From positions 1-21,686 of the forward strand of contig JAUJME010000009.1 in NCBI GenBank assembly GCA_030447005.1: DNA of 21,686 nucleotides, given 5' to 3'. The translations under genes were made by a program, and so were the position numbers. This document shows positions 20,506-21,686 of the stretch, piece after piece (position 1 is the first letter of the stretch; every line of letters begins with the position of its first letter). Below the pieces are notes generated by a model. That model was not told the origin of the DNA. It saw only the letters and a program-made list of their open reading frames with translations, and searched no databases. The stretch is from Solirubrobacteraceae bacterium. GTDB taxonomy: Bacteria > Actinomycetota > Thermoleophilia > Solirubrobacterales > Solirubrobacteraceae.

Positions 20506-21240
20506 ATGGGCATGGCGATCGAGGATGCGACGCAGACCCACGAAGTGGTGGTCGTCGGTGGGGGGATCGCCGGCCTGGCGGCCGCCTGGCGGCTGCGTGA
20601 CCGCGACGTCCTCCTGCTCGAGGCCGGGGACCGGCTCGGCGGCCGGCTGCGGTCCGAGGTGCGCGGTGACTACTGGTTGAACTTCGGCGCGCACCTGCTC
20701 CCGGCGCCCGGCTCGCTCGTCGACGGGATGGCGCGCGACTGCGATCTGCAGACGGCGCCGGTGAGCGGCAGCATGATGGGCCTCGCGGTCGGTCGGAAGC
20801 GGATGACCAGCGGGCCGGTCGAGAGCTACCCGCTGTGGATGCCGCTGCCCCTGGGCGACCGGGTGGCGTTCGCCCGAGCGGGTCTCAAGGTCCAGCGGGC
20901 CGTCCGCGCCTACCAGAAGGTGGCGCGCGCGAAGCACGTGTCGCCTGCGGAGCTGCGCGCGCGTCCTCGCCTTCGAGGACCACCGGACGTTCGCGGAGTT
21001 CCTCGGGGAGCTCCCGCAGGGGGCCGAGTCGATCTTCGCCTGCGCCGCGCACCGGGCGACCGCGGAGCTCGGCGAGCTCTCGGCCGGGTGCGGCATCGGC
21101 CTCTTCGCGCTCGTGTGGGGCGGCAAGGGATCGCTGATCGCCCGCAACCTGCTGGGAGGTGCCGGCCGGCTGCCCGAGGCGCTCGGCGAGAAGCTGGGTG
21201 GCAGGGCTCGCACCGGAAGCCGCGTCACGGCTCTGCATCC
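20506..21240 (+). pseudogene. Broken FAD-dependent amine oxidase-type oxidoreductase
   Basis: The first segment (20506 to about 20960) encodes an FAD-binding N-terminus: VVVVGGGIAGLAAAWRL with the GxGxxG fingerprint and 'LLLEAGDRLGGRLRS', as in protoporphyrinogen oxidase and other amine-oxidase-like flavoproteins. At about 20955-20963, in a run of alternating G and C, the frame changes by +1. Reading continues in the next frame as 'LAFEDHRTFAEFLGELPQG...ELSAGCGIGLFALVWGGKGS...RVTALHP' to about 21238. There the homology stops and a fragment of another gene begins, so the C-terminal part (normally some 150-200 more residues) is missing. ATG at 20512 is an alternative start. The gene cannot make a complete enzyme. 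Confidence 0.8.
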
Positions 21241-21501
21241 GGTTGGGCGAAGAACGTGCTCGCGAATCCCGGCGTGCGGCTGCGGCTTCCGGGCGGGACG
21301 TTCTCAGGCCAAGCTCGCAGGTTGCACGCTCGAACCGAGAGCCGCGAGGCGGAAGAGATCTACTGCGACACGGTGACTCCCTTCGACTATCTGACGTGGA
21401 TCAACTGGAGGACGGGACGCCCCACGCCCGCGAAGATCAAACAGCTACTTCGCGGATGGTTCAACGACGGAACACCCCTCGTCATCGATCTCGACAGATA
21501 G
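21238..21501 (+). pseudogene. 3' fragment of an F420-dependent nitroreductase-family (DUF385-like) gene
   Basis: From SGWAKNVLANPGVRLRLPGG onwards the frame encodes the C-terminal part of deazaflavin-dependent nitroreductase-family proteins, recognised by the 'WxKNVLANPxVRLRxxG' block and the 'TPLVIDLDR' end. The part before that block is lost. The fragment is joined in another frame to the truncated FAD gene, so the junction near 21238 looks like a deletion between two once separate genes. Codon use (many A/T third positions, e.g. 'gactatctgacgtgg') is unlike the neighbours. The family assignment is from pattern memory. Confidence 0.65.
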
Positions 21502-21686
21502 CGGCCTGCCGGGCTTCGGCTACTGGTCGGTGCTGGATTGAGGCAAGAGCGGAAGCCGTTCGCAGCCGAAGGCGGCATCTCTCGTGAGCTGCTCCGGCGC
21601 GGCTCTTCGAGCTTCGTGACGTCGACGAGCGCAGCCGAGCGAGCGGTTCGAGTGCGCCGCGCCGCTAGGTGAGCACGAGGACTAGG
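21502..21686. other. Gene-free, apparently decayed end of the window
   Basis: After the stop of the nitroreductase fragment no recognisable protein is seen in any frame. Base composition is less GC-rich than in the rest of the window. The last bases hold a GTG preceded by TAG (21664-21670), but too little sequence follows to call a gene. Confidence 0.4.

Noticed and set aside
20329..21228. Upstream extension of the SUI1-like frame to 21228 on the minus strand
   Set aside because: The added part has no SUI1 character, lies antisense to the FAD gene and would pass through the promoter box and both hairpins.
21668..21686. Possible gene start GTG after TAG at the right edge
   Set aside because: Only six codons remain in the window and the upstream hexamer (TAGGTG) overlaps the GTG, so it does not fit the promoter spacing.

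Overview
The window is very GC-rich and densely packed. Gene content and order (radA-disA-carD-ispD on one strand, DUF2277, DUF1697, short GG-x-G-x-D repeat proteins, secreted proteins starting with a 'SPAMVVASVALF'-type leader, frequent GTG starts, many apparently leaderless genes) suggest a high-GC actinobacterium, most likely class Thermoleophilia (Solirubrobacterales-like). This assignment rests on family knowledge, not on a database search.

Layout. 1-2.8 kb (+): a lipid-type group made of an SCP2/alpha-beta hydrolase fusion, a PlsC-like acyltransferase and an SRPBCC protein. 2.9-10 kb: mostly minus-strand housekeeping genes. radA (ATPase of DNA repair), disA (c-di-AMP synthase), carD (RNA polymerase-binding regulator) and ispD lead towards a PHP phosphatase and ispF. 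A secreted CocE/S15-type hydrolase on the plus strand separates ispD from ispF. 10-12.1 kb: DUF1697 (+) converges on a minus-strand pair, a trans-sulfuration PLP enzyme and a DUF4267 membrane protein. 12.2-14.3 kb (+): a secreted protein, a serine beta-lactamase-fold protein without the deacylating Glu, and a YdeI/OmdA protein, ending at a perfect two-way terminator hairpin. 14.3-17.75 kb: two secreted GG-x-G-x-D (RTX-like, probably calcium-binding) proteins diverge from a region with a four-half-site operator. The plus-strand one overlaps an OmpR-type response regulator gene, followed by its histidine kinase. 17.7-20.3 kb (-): an ABC-2 exporter pair, DUF2277, a cupin and a SUI1/YciH homologue. 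20.5-21.7 kb: a decaying end where a frameshifted FAD oxidoreductase gene is fused by a deletion to the 3' end of an F420-type nitroreductase-family gene.

Three points stand out. (1) Ten genes have a TAnnnT hexamer (often CGTTAGGCT-like) ending 7-10 nt before the start codon, with no Shine-Dalgarno between; this looks like a leaderless promoter and corrects several start codons. (2) carD has no ATG/GTG/TTG in its proper N-terminal region, but a perfect AAGGAGG lies 5 nt before an ATC codon where conservation demands the start; ispD next to it also lacks a start that would include its first strand. (3) The divergent RTX-like/two-component locus, with its symmetric array of CGTGAGAG-type half-sites, looks like a self-contained regulated surface system and is the best candidate here for something undescribed.
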